A stretch of 64,000 nucleotides of DNA from Brachyspira hyodysenteriae ATCC 27164 (GCF_001676785.2 NZ_CP015910.2:124001-188000), one strand, 5' to 3'; shown: positions 36,906-46,077, numbered from the stretch's first letter. Made by a program: numbers and translations. Notes: generated by a model not told the origin, from the sequence alone.

Positions 36906-38471
36906 TCAAGCACCTTTTGCAAATTTCCTAAAAGCCTGAACAGTCTGCACTGAGCCGTACCAGAATAAAATTTTACCTAAAAAATAAACTAAAACTCCAA
37001 ATGTTTTAAAAAATAAATTCAGTTTAGATGCTGCATATTTTATTATAAGGCTGTAATCAGTAGGTATAAAATATTTTATTAACTCTGGAAATAGATTTTT
37101 ATAATATAAACGTATTATATTAGCTTTAGTTAAATCAGGAATATAAAAAACAGTAAAACAAATAATGGTTATGAATATAGTCATAAATAAAGCCTTAATC
37201 CAATTCTGACCATTATCGCTGTATAGAGAACTTAAATATATTGAGGCTATATCTCCAACAATTTTATATAATTCTTTTATTTTTTTACTAAACGAATATT
37301 CTTTATTTTGTATAATGTCTTTTGCTGATTTTATTAAATCATCTTTATGGCATTCGATTTCTTTAGACTTATATTGTAAAGCATCAATTGTGTTATTTAC
37401 TGCATAAGCCTGCTGTTTAAGAAATAAAGCGCTTTCACGATTAGCGAATTTATTCACTTTGAAGTTAACAGGATTGATTAAACCTCCATTAATAATAGAG
37501 CCTTTGAAGTCTGCTTCATTAACTTCTATATTTTGTAAATTAATTTTCCCATCAATATTAATATCAACAAAAGAAAGTTCTTTTATATCATTAGAATTAA
37601 TTAAAGATAAATACGTACTACTGTTTTTCATTTTTATTTTATTAAAAATAATATAATCTATATTTAAGTTATATAATTCCATATTTTTACATATTGAAGT
37701 TTCAAAGAACTTTATACTATTTATAATATTAGTATTACTAATGTACATATCTTCATTTATATCTATATTCTCAAAAATTATTCCATTATTAAATTTACAG
37801 CAGTTTATTATAATAATATCATTAAAATTAGAATATGAGCTATAACTTTCATTAAAAAATACTTCGTTATTAAATATAGAATTAGAAAAATTAGTGAATC
37901 CGTTAAATACATTATTATCAAATCTAATTTTTTCATTAAAAATTGAATTTATAATTCTGAACATACTAAATTTAGAACTAATACATTTAAAAGAATTATA
38001 AAAATGGCAATCTTCAAAATATATATCATTATCAAAAGTAGAAGTTTTTATTATTACTTCATCAAAAAAATGTGAATATACACAATATACTTTTCCTATT
38101 TTTGTATCTAACAATTGTACAATGTTATTAAATATAATTTCATGTATTCTTATTGTATTTTTTAATTCTAAATTTGAAAAAGTAATTTTATAATTAATTT
38201 CTCTATTATTTAAAAAATCTTTTAATATATTTTCTAAATCAATGTAATCATTAATAATTATTTTTTTATTTATATTTCCTATTAATATTTCAAATTCTTT
38301 TTCTTCTTCATCTGTGATAGTTACAATATTATTTTCATTTGGTATTTTACCGTTTCTAATTGCCTGTTGATACAAATCCCATTTAAGCCAATCAATCAGT
38401 TCTTCTTCTGTATTATATTCGGTAGGCTGCTCATTAAATTCTTTTAAATCATTAACATTTAAAATAGTCAT
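36906..38471 (-). CDS. Pentapeptide-repeat-like protein with C-terminal membrane segments
   Basis: The 521-residue protein has a mixed N-terminal segment (1-110). Residues 120-330 are a run of degenerate five-residue repeats centred on Phe/Ile (FEDCHF, FNSFKCISSKF, FDNNVF, FSNSIFNNEVFF), which suggests a right-handed quadrilateral beta helix. A helical linker (330-420) follows, then hydrophobic helices at about 432-450 and 487-505. The ending QTVQAFRKFAKGA is seen in other membrane-anchored pentapeptide proteins. The beta helix would be cytoplasmic or periplasmic and tethered to the membrane. The function is unknown. The codon and amino-acid bias (Ile, Asn, Phe) is extreme. Confidence 0.75.
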   Translation of the reverse strand: MTILNVNDLKEFNEQPTEYNTEEELIDWLKWDLYQQAIRNGKIPNENNIVTITDEEEKEFEILIGNINKKIIINDYIDLENILKDFLNNREINYKITFSNLELKNTIRIHEIIFNNIVQLLDTKIGKVYCVYSHFFDEVIIKTSTFDNDIYFEDCHFYNSFKCISSKFSMFRIINSIFNEKIRFDNNVFNGFTNFSNSIFNNEVFFNESYSSYSNFNDIIIINCCKFNNGIIFENIDINEDMYISNTNIINSIKFFETSICKNMELYNLNIDYIIFNKIKMKNSSTYLSLINSNDIKELSFVDINIDGKINLQNIEVNEADFKGSIINGGLINPVNFKVNKFANRESALFLKQQAYAVNNTIDALQYKSKEIECHKDDLIKSAKDIIQNKEYSFSKKIKELYKIVGDIASIYLSSLYSDNGQNWIKALFMTIFITIICFTVFYIPDLTKANIIRLYYKNLFPELIKYFIPTDYSLIIKYAASKLNLFFKTFGVLVYFLGKILFWYGSVQTVQAFRKFAKGA

Positions 38472-38530
38472 AAAAAACTCTTAAAAAATTTTCATTGTAA
38501 ATTTATAAGTTTTAATATTATATAAATTTG

Positions 38531-38610
38531 CACTTTTGCAAAGCGTATCCGAGTTTATCGAGTATATAAGCAACTTTGACGAAGTCTTGATAAAAGTTGA
38601 ATAAAAAACT
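38531..38610. repeat. Second dispersed repeat type, full copy
   Basis: ACTTTTGCAAAGCGTATCCGAG, given here as ACTTTTGC plus AAAGCGTATCCGAG, is followed by TTATCGAG, GCAACTTTGACGAAG and GATAAAAGTTGA. The same series occurs reversed at 28806-28875 and shortened at 8529-8575. The region to 38900 also has T-rich hairpins with TTTCTTTTTT / AAAAAAGAA arms, like those at 28958-28981. Confidence 0.65.
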
Positions 38611-38946
38611 TAAAAATTATAATTCAATTATAAACCAAATATATAAATCAGCAACAATATATAAGATGATTAAAAATTCTAAACAATGGCTAACAGCCCG
38701 CATGCTGATATTGGTTAGGCTATATTTTTGAGGCTTGCTAGAAATATAAGACTATCCTTTAATAATGTAATTGTTTTTTGGTTCTTTTTTACAAAAAAGA
38801 AATGCCGTTTTTTTGTTTCTTTTTTGGGCAAGCAAAAAAAGAACAATAATTTGCTTTACTTTAATAAAGTAATTGTTATTTGAAAGATTTAATCCCTAAA
38901 ATATTTTGAATTAGTAAGTAGTAAAAATTTAAACTTGTATAATAGA

Positions 38947-38975
38947 TTGACTTTTAATTAAAATTAATTTAAAAT
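38947..38975 (+). promoter_or_regulatory. Promoter of tRNA-Ala
   Basis: TTGACT (38947-38952), a 17-base spacer and TAAAAT (38970-38975). The mature tRNA begins 15 bases downstream. Confidence 0.8.
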
Positions 38976-38990
38976 GCTTGAATCTTTAAG

Positions 38991-39064
38991 GGGGATATAG
39001 CTCAGTTTGGGAGAGCATCACAATGGCATTGTGAGGGTCGTGGGTTCGAGCCCCATTATCTCCA
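38991..39064 (+). tRNA. tRNA-Ala with anticodon GGC
   Basis: A full cloverleaf of 74 bases: acceptor GGGGATA/TATCTCC, D stem GCTC/GAGC, anticodon stem TCACA/TGTGA with loop ATGGCAT (anticodon GGC, reading GCC and GCU), a 5-base variable loop, T stem GTGGG/CCCAT with loop TTCGAGC, and discriminator A. The CCA end is not encoded. It is a single gene with its own promoter. Confidence 0.95.
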
Positions 39065-39152
39065 ATTTTCTTTAATTGTTTGAGTTTATAAAAATCTTTA
39101 ATTATTAAATATGCTTTTATTTTTAATAGAAAATATAATAATTGTTAAAATA

Positions 39153-39196
39153 AAAAAGTACAAACATATTAATTTATGCTTGTACTTTTATTTTTT
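39153..39196 (-). terminator. Terminator of the PepSY-like gene
   Basis: AAGTACAA (39156-39163) pairs with TTGTACTT (39180-39187), with CAT/ATG extending the stem. Flanking A- and T-runs allow use on either strand; it follows the reverse-strand gene ending at 39208. Confidence 0.7.
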
Positions 39197-39207
39197 AATT
39201 TAAAAAA

Positions 39208-39627
39208 TTAACCTCTTCCTTTTTTAGTGATATTTCCTTCAAAATCTACAACTATTTTTTTTCTGCTTTTGAACTCTATACTATAATTTTTTCTATTTTT
39301 TTGTATATTTACAACTTTTTCATCAGGAAATTCTTTTTTAATAGCACTTTGAACTTTATCTTCTACGTATGCGATAGATATTTCTTCTCCGCCTCCGCTT
39401 ACATTTCTCCATTCTCCATATGAATTAACATATATTTTAAGTCCGCCTTTAAATATTAAAGTATAAGAACCTCCCATTTCAGTGGCCCTAAATAAATAAT
39501 AATCAGCAAAATATTTGTCGGCAAATGCTATAGCTTCATCTGGTACTTCACTTAAAGCTACAGAACCGCAGTAAGCATATATTGATAGTATAGATAAAGT
39601 TAATATTGTATATATTATTTTTTTCAT
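39208..39627 (-). CDS. PepSY-like periplasmic protein
   Basis: The 139-residue protein has a signal peptide (cut near residue 20; the YAYC there could also be an unusual lipobox). Two repeats of the PepSY-like (DUF2874) pattern follow: a short helix, then paired strands such as YTLIFKGGLKIYVNSYGEW and YSIEFKSRKKIVVDFEGNI. The helix before the second repeat reads VQSAIKKEFPDEKVVNIQK. Such proteins are secreted in gut bacteroidetes and spirochetes; the role is unknown. It is a single-gene unit with a terminator and a GGAGG ribosome site. Confidence 0.82.
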   Translation of the reverse strand: MKKIIYTILTLSILSIYAYCGSVALSEVPDEAIAFADKYFADYYLFRATEMGGSYTLIFKGGLKIYVNSYGEWRNVSGGGEEISIAYVEDKVQSAIKKEFPDEKVVNIQKNRKNYSIEFKSRKKIVVDFEGNITKKGRG

Positions 39628-39687
39628 TATAACCCTCCTGAAATTATTAGAGTAGATTATATATTATAAATAAAATACTACAAGTTA

Positions 39688-40800
39688 TTAAAATTTAACG
39701 TTTCCAGCAATATAGTATCTTCCGTCTGTAGAGCCTTGGAAACCTATATTAAATTCAGAAGGACCTGCTTTGAATTTACCGAATATAGCATATTCTAAAT
39801 ATAATTTAGCATTTTTATCTTTTATATGCACCATTTCTCTTAAAGCAATGTTTAACATATACCATTCAAAACCCTGCTCCAAACGAACATAATGAGCATC
39901 ATTTTCCCTCCAAGTATATTCAGCAATAGCATTAAGCCATATAGTTTCATTCATAAAAGGGAATCTTAATGTTGCAGAAGCCTGAACTAATGATTCAAAT
40001 AAACTTATATGATAATTCTGAGGCTCCATTCTGTTTTCATGTTCGTATAAGAATCTAAATTCAATATTAGGTATATTAAATCTAAATAAAACTGCCTTAG
40101 GTATGCTGTGTCTGAAATCTCCCTGAGAATATGCTAACTCATAATGATTTCCGATGAATCCTACTCTTATTCCAGGACCATTTAATACTTGAGGTATATA
40201 ATAATCCGGAGTATCAATATTTGCAGGATTTAATGTAGTATCATAATAGTGCGGCATAAGCATGAAAGTAGTAGTGTTAATATCGAATGTTGCTCTGCCT
40301 CTAGCTGATACTAATATTCTATCAACAAATATAGCCTGTACTCCTCCGTCATAAAGTCCTGCATTTCCTTTTATATACGGATATTCTATATCAGGGTTAT
40401 GAGTATCAAAATATCCGTATGCTGTTATAAACCCTGTAAATTGTATATAGTTGTTATGAAAAGTTTGTCCTATAGTTGCAAATGTATCTCTCAAGTTAAA
40501 AGTATTAGTATGGGCAGCATAAGAAAAGGTAGTAGTTAAATGAAATTCAAGAGGATATTTTTGAAAGAAACTTAAATTTGTATCATTAGGATTTGGAAGT
40601 TCTCTTTTATAATCATCTCTGAAATAATCTGGTTTTATATATTGAGGAAGTTCATTGTTTCCTTCTCTTCCTATAAACATATCAAATGCATTTGGAAGCG
40701 GAGGCATTATTGCATTTGTGTATTTTTCTTGAGCATTTAATAAACTAGATAGCAGTAAGAATGTGATAGAGGTTATCACTATTTTAATATAGTTTTTCAT
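39688..40800 (-). CDS. Putative outer-membrane beta-barrel protein
   Basis: The 370-residue protein starts with a signal peptide ending near NAQ (residue 24). A Pro-rich segment follows (about 30-80), and then many amphipathic strands rich in Tyr, Phe and Thr, such as LEFHLTTTFSYAAH, FRFNIPNIEFRFLYEHE and YYIAGNVKF. The last residue is Phe, a typical outer-membrane insertion signal. No channel or enzyme motif is recognised. The gene lies downstream of the two chemoreceptor genes on the same strand. A 13-base inverted repeat (40820-40890) covers its upstream region. Confidence 0.7.
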   Translation of the reverse strand: MKNYIKIVITSITFLLLSSLLNAQEKYTNAIMPPLPNAFDMFIGREGNNELPQYIKPDYFRDDYKRELPNPNDTNLSFFQKYPLEFHLTTTFSYAAHTNTFNLRDTFATIGQTFHNNYIQFTGFITAYGYFDTHNPDIEYPYIKGNAGLYDGGVQAIFVDRILVSARGRATFDINTTTFMLMPHYYDTTLNPANIDTPDYYIPQVLNGPGIRVGFIGNHYELAYSQGDFRHSIPKAVLFRFNIPNIEFRFLYEHENRMEPQNYHISLFESLVQASATLRFPFMNETIWLNAIAEYTWRENDAHYVRLEQGFEWYMLNIALREMVHIKDKNAKLYLEYAIFGKFKAGPSEFNIGFQGSTDGRYYIAGNVKF

Positions 40801-40819
40801 AGATAATCCTAAAATAAAA

Positions 40820-40890
40820 TTATCAGCTATGATAATTTAAAACATATAAAAAGTAAAGATTTTTTTGTTAATAAATTTCATAGCTGATAA
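40820..40890. promoter_or_regulatory. Widely spaced 13-base inverted repeat
   Basis: TTATCAGCTATGA (40820-40832) and its exact reverse complement (40878-40890) are separated by 45 bases. The pair lies between the chemoreceptor stop (40901) and the start of the barrel-protein gene (40800). It could be a paired binding site for a regulator of the barrel gene, or the base of a large terminator loop. Confidence 0.45.
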
Positions 40891-40900
40891 AATTTCAATA

Positions 40901-42745
40901 TTAATCCATTTTAAAGAAAGTCATAATACTTTTTAAGTTTTCAGATTGCTCTAATAATTCTCTAGCATAGTTTGTAGTCTCATCTACTAAAGCAGCATTT
41001 TGCTGAGTTATTCCATCTATTTTAGAAACTGCTATATTTACTTGATCAACACCTGTTTGCTGTTCTACTGCTGTAGTACTTATCTCCTGCATTATTTTTG
41101 CTGTGCCGTCTATCTTAGATTGTATATCATTAAATATAGCCTGTGATTCTCTTGCAGTTTCAGCAGATTTATTAATCTTTTCGTATATGTTTTCTATAAG
41201 TAAAGTTATGTCTTTAGCTGATGACTGTGAGTTTTGTGCTAAGTTTCTAACTTCAGAAGCTACTACAGCAAAACCTCTTCCCTGATCTCCAGCTCTTGCT
41301 GCCTCAACAGAAGCATTCAAAGCAAGTATATTAGTTTGGAATGCTATATCTTCTATTGTTTTTGTAATGCTTTTAATTTTCTCGCTTGATTCATAAACTT
41401 CTTCTATGTTTCTAGTGGTTTCAGTAATAACACTTGCTCCATTTTCAACAGCCTTTTTGGAAGCTATCATCATATCATTTCCCTCTACAGAGTGATCTGC
41501 TGATGATTTAATTGTAGAAGCCATCTCTTCTATGGCAGAAGCAGTTTCTTCAAGACTAGAAGCCTGAGCATCTGTTCTAGCAGATAAATCATCACTTCCC
41601 TGAGCTAAACTAGAAGCAGCATTATTAATTTTTTCTGAGGTCTGATTAACTTCATTAATAATTTTTACCATAGCATCTCTCATATTTTTAAATGAATATG
41701 CTATATCACCAATTTCATTTCTTTTGAATTTAAACTTTCTAAGTACAAATTGTCCTCTAGACATTTCCTCAGCTTCTTCTACAAGTACTTTCAAAGGACT
41801 GATAAGATTTTTGATATATAAGAATCCTATGATAGAACTTAATATTATACCAACAATTCCTATTATAATTCCTATCAATAATATTCTGCTGCTTTGCTGT
41901 TCAATGAAGCTTAAAGGCATAGAAAAACCAACTTTCCAAGGCTGATCTTTAAGAGAATTATATAAACATACTTTAGTCATACCATCATTTTGGAATTCTA
42001 ATTTTCCTTCAGTGTTATTAACTATTGTTTTTATTTCTACAGGAGCTAATTTACCAACTTCGCTTGGTACATTATGCATTACAAGTAAAGTATCTTTGTT
42101 AAATACCCATAATCTTATCCAATGTGTAAGTACTTCACCAGCAGTTATTGATATTTCATCTATAACTTTCTGCCAGTCTACTACAATTAATAAACCTCCT
42201 AGATAACGATTATCTATTTTTGAATGTACAGGAGCAATTATAGCGGTAATCCATTTACCATCTTTATCTTTATATATAGCATCTGCTAAAGTAGGTTTTC
42301 TTACAGGATCATATCTTCTCCATAAATCCGGATATAAATCAGATACTTTTTTACCTACATCAGCATTATTGCCTTCTGAATTATTTATTATAGTTCCATT
42401 AATTTCTGTTAAAGATAGGCTTTTAGCATAAGGATTTTTTCCACCAACTAATTTCATAGAATCTATAAGAATAGCTTCATCTTCAGGATTTCTGTATTCC
42501 ATATAATTTATTACAGAAGAAAAAGAAGCATAAGTGTCTGACAGGATTAACTGATTTTCAATTAATGAATCAAAGAAAGTAGAATATCCTTTTATTGTAG
42601 TTGCAAATCCGTCATATGAAGCTTTATCTATTGCTGTTTTAGACATATGTACTAAAGTTGCTATGGAAATAATTAAAAGCAATGCTATAAAAATATTAAC
42701 TACAATAGGTATTTGTATACTTAAACTATTAATTTTTTTTCTCAT
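40901..42745 (-). CDS. Methyl-accepting chemotaxis protein (copy A)
   Basis: The 614-residue receptor has a first membrane helix (12-32), a periplasmic Cache-type sensor (about 35-275), a second helix (about 282-304), HAMP (to about 360) and a cytoplasmic signalling domain. The hairpin tip DIAFQTNILALNASVEAARAGDQGRGFAVVA, cited here in part as NILALNASVEAARAG, lies near residue 470. It reports ligands to CheA/CheW and is methylated on Glu/Gln sites. From about residue 195 to the end it is identical to copy B (42789-44633). A GGAGG site precedes the ATG. The ligand is unknown. Confidence 0.94.
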   Translation of the reverse strand: MRKKINSLSIQIPIVVNIFIALLLIISIATLVHMSKTAIDKASYDGFATTIKGYSTFFDSLIENQLILSDTYASFSSVINYMEYRNPEDEAILIDSMKLVGGKNPYAKSLSLTEINGTIINNSEGNNADVGKKVSDLYPDLWRRYDPVRKPTLADAIYKDKDGKWITAIIAPVHSKIDNRYLGGLLIVVDWQKVIDEISITAGEVLTHWIRLWVFNKDTLLVMHNVPSEVGKLAPVEIKTIVNNTEGKLEFQNDGMTKVCLYNSLKDQPWKVGFSMPLSFIEQQSSRILLIGIIIGIVGIILSSIIGFLYIKNLISPLKVLVEEAEEMSRGQFVLRKFKFKRNEIGDIAYSFKNMRDAMVKIINEVNQTSEKINNAASSLAQGSDDLSARTDAQASSLEETASAIEEMASTIKSSADHSVEGNDMMIASKKAVENGASVITETTRNIEEVYESSEKIKSITKTIEDIAFQTNILALNASVEAARAGDQGRGFAVVASEVRNLAQNSQSSAKDITLLIENIYEKINKSAETARESQAIFNDIQSKIDGTAKIMQEISTTAVEQQTGVDQVNIAVSKIDGITQQNAALVDETTNYARELLEQSENLKSIMTFFKMD

Positions 42746-44045
42746 GGCTATACATACCTCCTAATAAATATATATCTTACATAGTTTTTTAATCCATTTT
42801 AAAGAAAGTCATAATACTTTTTAAGTTTTCAGATTGCTCTAATAATTCTCTAGCATAGTTTGTAGTCTCATCTACTAAAGCAGCATTTTGCTGAGTTATT
42901 CCATCTATTTTAGAAACTGCTATATTTACTTGATCAACACCTGTTTGCTGTTCTACTGCTGTAGTACTTATCTCCTGCATTATTTTTGCTGTGCCGTCTA
43001 TCTTAGATTGTATATCATTAAATATAGCCTGTGATTCTCTTGCAGTTTCAGCAGATTTATTAATCTTTTCGTATATGTTTTCTATAAGTAAAGTTATGTC
43101 TTTAGCTGATGACTGTGAGTTTTGTGCTAAGTTTCTAACTTCAGAAGCTACTACAGCAAAACCTCTTCCCTGATCTCCGGCTCTTGCTGCCTCAACAGAA
43201 GCATTCAAAGCAAGTATATTAGTTTGGAATGCTATATCTTCTATTGTTTTTGTAATGCTTTTAATTTTCTCGCTTGATTCATAAACTTCTTCTATGTTTC
43301 TAGTGGTTTCAGTAATAACACTTGCTCCATTTTCAACAGCCTTTTTGGAAGCTATCATCATATCATTTCCCTCTACAGAATGATCTGCTGATGATTTAAT
43401 TGTAGAAGCCATCTCTTCTATGGCAGAAGCAGTTTCTTCAAGACTAGAAGCCTGAGCATCTGTTCTAGCAGATAAATCATCACTTCCCTGAGCTAAACTA
43501 GAAGCAGCATTATTAATTTTTTCTGAGGTCTGATTAACTTCATTAATAATTTTTACCATAGCATCTCTCATATTTTTAAATGAATATGCTATATCACCAA
43601 TTTCATTTCTTTTGAATTTAAACTTTCTAAGTACAAATTGTCCTCTAGACATTTCCTCAGCTTCTTCTACAAGTACTTTCAAAGGACTGATAAGATTTTT
43701 GATATATAAGAATCCTATGATAGAACTTAATATTATACCAACAATTCCTATTATAATTCCTATCAATAATATTCTGCTGCTTTGCTGTTCAATGAAGCTT
43801 AAAGGCATAGAAAAACCAACTTTCCAAGGCTGATCTTTAAGAGAATTATATAAACATACTTTAGTCATACCATCATTTTGGAATTCTAATTTTCCTTCAG
43901 TGTTATTAACTATTGTTTTTATTTCTACAGGAGCTAATTTACCAACTTCGCTTGGTACATTATGCATTACAAGTAAAGTATCTTTGTTAAATACCCATAA
44001 TCTTATCCAATGTGTAAGTACTTCACCAGCAGTTATTGATATTTC
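40901..44045 (-). repeat. 1.26-kb homogenised direct repeat shared by the two chemoreceptor genes
   Basis: 40901-42157 and 42789-44045 (offset 1888 bases) read the same apart from single differences noticed at 41291/43179 and 41492/43380. Identity breaks off at 42158/44046, where copies differ at many sites, and at the stop codons. The two copies encode identical protein in this tract. Confidence 0.85.
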
Positions 44046-44633
44046 GTCTATAACTTTCTGCCAATCTAATATAATCATTATACCGCCAAGATAAGTATTA
44101 TCAGTTCTAGATTTGACAGGAGCAATTATAGCTGTAATCCATTTACCGTTATTATCTTTGTATATAGAATCTGATAGAGTAGGTTTTTTCACAGCATCGT
44201 ATCTTCTCCATAAGTCCGGATATAAATCAGATACTTTTTTACCCACATCAGCATTATTGCCTTCTGAATTATTTAATATAGTTCCATTAGCTTCTATCAA
44301 AGATAGGCTTTTTACATAAGGGTTTTTTGCTCCCATAATTTTTAATACGGTAAGCATATTGTTTTCAGCTTCAGCATTTCTGTTTCGCATATAATTTATA
44401 ACGAAAGTAAAAGAAGAATATGTATCTGCTAAAATTAATTGGTTTTCTACTAAAGAATCAAAAAAAGTGGAATATCCTTTTATTGTAGTTGCAAATCCAT
44501 CATATGAAGCTTTATCTATTGCTGTTTTGGACATATGTACCAAAGTGGATATAGAAACTATCAAAAGAACTGCTATGAAAATATTAACTACAATAGGTAT
44601 TTGTATACTTAGACTATTAAAGCGCTTTTTCAT
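42789..44633 (-). CDS. Methyl-accepting chemotaxis protein (copy B)
   Basis: The 614-residue receptor has the same layout as copy A: helix, Cache sensor, helix, HAMP and signalling domain. I set the start at the ATG at 44633, with GGGG as ribosome site; a TTG four codons earlier is less likely. It differs from copy A mainly between residues 60 and 195, for instance MRNRNAEAENNMLTVLKIMG in place of MEYRNPEDEAILIDSMKLVG, the face likely to bind ligand. The rest is the same. A strong promoter reads into it (44795-44823). Copy A follows 43 bases after its stop, so both may share a transcript. Confidence 0.94.
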   Translation of the reverse strand: MKKRFNSLSIQIPIVVNIFIAVLLIVSISTLVHMSKTAIDKASYDGFATTIKGYSTFFDSLVENQLILADTYSSFTFVINYMRNRNAEAENNMLTVLKIMGAKNPYVKSLSLIEANGTILNNSEGNNADVGKKVSDLYPDLWRRYDAVKKPTLSDSIYKDNNGKWITAIIAPVKSRTDNTYLGGIMIILDWQKVIDEISITAGEVLTHWIRLWVFNKDTLLVMHNVPSEVGKLAPVEIKTIVNNTEGKLEFQNDGMTKVCLYNSLKDQPWKVGFSMPLSFIEQQSSRILLIGIIIGIVGIILSSIIGFLYIKNLISPLKVLVEEAEEMSRGQFVLRKFKFKRNEIGDIAYSFKNMRDAMVKIINEVNQTSEKINNAASSLAQGSDDLSARTDAQASSLEETASAIEEMASTIKSSADHSVEGNDMMIASKKAVENGASVITETTRNIEEVYESSEKIKSITKTIEDIAFQTNILALNASVEAARAGDQGRGFAVVASEVRNLAQNSQSSAKDITLLIENIYEKINKSAETARESQAIFNDIQSKIDGTAKIMQEISTTAVEQQTGVDQVNIAVSKIDGITQQNAALVDETTNYARELLEQSENLKSIMTFFKMD

Positions 44634-44794
44634 AATATACCCCAATAATTATATATAAAAATGATTATTTTAAAATACTAGTGATTTATAATATAAAAAA
44701 CTGTAGGAATACATCAAATATGTTTGATTATTCTTGGATAAACAATTTTTATTATTACTAATGAAAAACCTAGTAACTCTTAACACCACTATAT

Positions 44795-44823
44795 AGTATA
44801 ATAACTAAAGTATTATATGTCAA
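44795..44823 (-). promoter_or_regulatory. Promoter of the chemoreceptor operon
   Basis: On the reverse strand, TTGACA (44823-44818), a 17-base spacer and TATACT (44800-44795). It leaves a leader of about 155 bases before the ATG at 44633. Confidence 0.75.
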
Positions 44824-44902
44824 ATTTTATATTCATAAATATATCGTATAAATGTTTTATATAAAAATATATACATACTACATTAAAATAATGATAATTA
44901 AT

Positions 44903-44930
44903 TTGACTTTTATCTTATTTATAGTACAAT
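44903..44930 (+). promoter_or_regulatory. Upstream promoter of the oxidoreductase operon
   Basis: TTGACT (44903-44908), a 16-base spacer and TACAAT (44925-44930). It is divergent from the chemoreceptor promoter in the same gene-free stretch (44646-45025). Confidence 0.65.
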
Positions 44931-44939
44931 ATATAAACA

Positions 44940-44969
44940 TTGACAGTATATTAATTTTATAAGTAGTAT
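44940..44969 (+). promoter_or_regulatory. Possible second promoter of the oxidoreductase operon
   Basis: TTGACA (44940-44945), an 18-base spacer and TAGTAT (44964-44969), 56 bases before the GTG start. Tandem promoters would fit very high expression. Confidence 0.45.
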
Positions 44970-45025
44970 GCTTTTAATGTTTATTCCCAAAATCTCATTT
45001 TAATTAAATAAAGGAGAAAAAAATC

Positions 45026-46063
45026 GTGAAACTCCCAAAAGTCAATGATTTAGGCTTTTTCGAGATTCGTCTCGAAAGTATAGGCGGAATGGGTGCTAAT
45101 AGTGCTGGTAAAATGCTTGCAGAAGTAGGTGTTTTGACTCAAGGTTTCTATGGTGCTGCATTCTCAAGTTATGGTTCAGAAAAGAAAGGTTCACCAGTTA
45201 AATCTTTCGTAAGATTTTCTGATACAGAAGTTAGAGTTAACTCTACAGTAGAAGAGCCTCATGTTGTGGCTGTATTCCATATGAATCTTCTTAAAAACCC
45301 TATGACATTAGCTGGTGTTAAAGAAGATGCTATCGTTATTTTTAACACTAATAAAACACCTGATGAAGCAAGAGACTTTGCTAAATTACATGGTGGTAAA
45401 GTAGTTTGTGTTGATGCTATTAAAATCGCTAATGATTTAAAACTTCCTTCACAAGCAGCTAACACTATCATTATGGGTGCTATGGTTAATCAGCTTGACT
45501 TTATAGATTCTGCTAAATTTGAAGAGCAAATTAGAAAGCAATTCTCTGGTAAAAAACCAGAATTAGTAGAACCTAACGTTGAAGCTTTCAGAAGAGGCGG
45601 AAGCGACTCTGTAGTAAAAGATTTCCCTGCAGATGGTAAATATCCATATATACCTTACAAAAAACCAGAACCTGTATATGGTAAAAACAACCAATTAACA
45701 GGCGGTTATATCAATGCTGCTGGTAACTCTACTTTGAAAGATTTGCAAGTTACTCGTACAGGTAATATACCAGTATTCAATCCTAAAAACTGTATAGACT
45801 GTGCTAACTGTGAAGTTGTTTGTCCAGACCTTTGTATCGTTTGGGAAAGAGGTACTGATAGAAAAGATGCTTCTAAAACAAATGTTATGAATATGATGGG
45901 TATTGATTATCAATATTGTAAAGGCTGCTTAAAATGCGTTAGAGCTTGCCCTAAAGGACCTTATGCTCCTAAACAGCTTCCTAAAGAAGAACAAGCTTTA
46001 AGAATAGAAGTAGAAGCAGAATGTAATGTTGATGAACTTACATACAGACGTTATAAAAAATAA
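45026..46063 (+). CDS. 2-Oxoacid:ferredoxin oxidoreductase, fused gamma and ferredoxin (delta) subunits
   Basis: The 345-residue protein has a gamma domain first (FFEIRLESIGGMGANSAGKMLAEVGVL, cited as GGMGANSAGKMLAE; AAFSSYGSEKKGSPV) over about residues 1-185. A 2x[4Fe-4S] ferredoxin domain follows at about residues 255-320, with CIDCANCEVVCP and CKGCLKCVRACP. The start is GTG with AAGGAG 9 bases upstream. Together with the fused alpha-beta gene 14 bases downstream it makes a complete enzyme that turns a 2-oxoacid, probably pyruvate, plus CoA into acyl-CoA, CO2 and reduced ferredoxin. Codons strongly favour the set seen in the V-ATPase genes, suggesting high expression. Confidence 0.9.
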   Translation: MKLPKVNDLGFFEIRLESIGGMGANSAGKMLAEVGVLTQGFYGAAFSSYGSEKKGSPVKSFVRFSDTEVRVNSTVEEPHVVAVFHMNLLKNPMTLAGVKEDAIVIFNTNKTPDEARDFAKLHGGKVVCVDAIKIANDLKLPSQAANTIIMGAMVNQLDFIDSAKFEEQIRKQFSGKKPELVEPNVEAFRRGGSDSVVKDFPADGKYPYIPYKKPEPVYGKNNQLTGGYINAAGNSTLKDLQVTRTGNIPVFNPKNCIDCANCEVVCPDLCIVWERGTDRKDASKTNVMNMMGIDYQYCKGCLKCVRACPKGPYAPKQLPKEEQALRIEVEAECNVDELTYRRYKK

Positions 46064-46077
46064 TAAGGAGCGAATAA

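Noticed and set aside
40901-44645. Small forward-strand open frames across the chemoreceptor genes
   Set aside because: They recur in both copies only because the genes are duplicated; all are antisense to the receptor frames.
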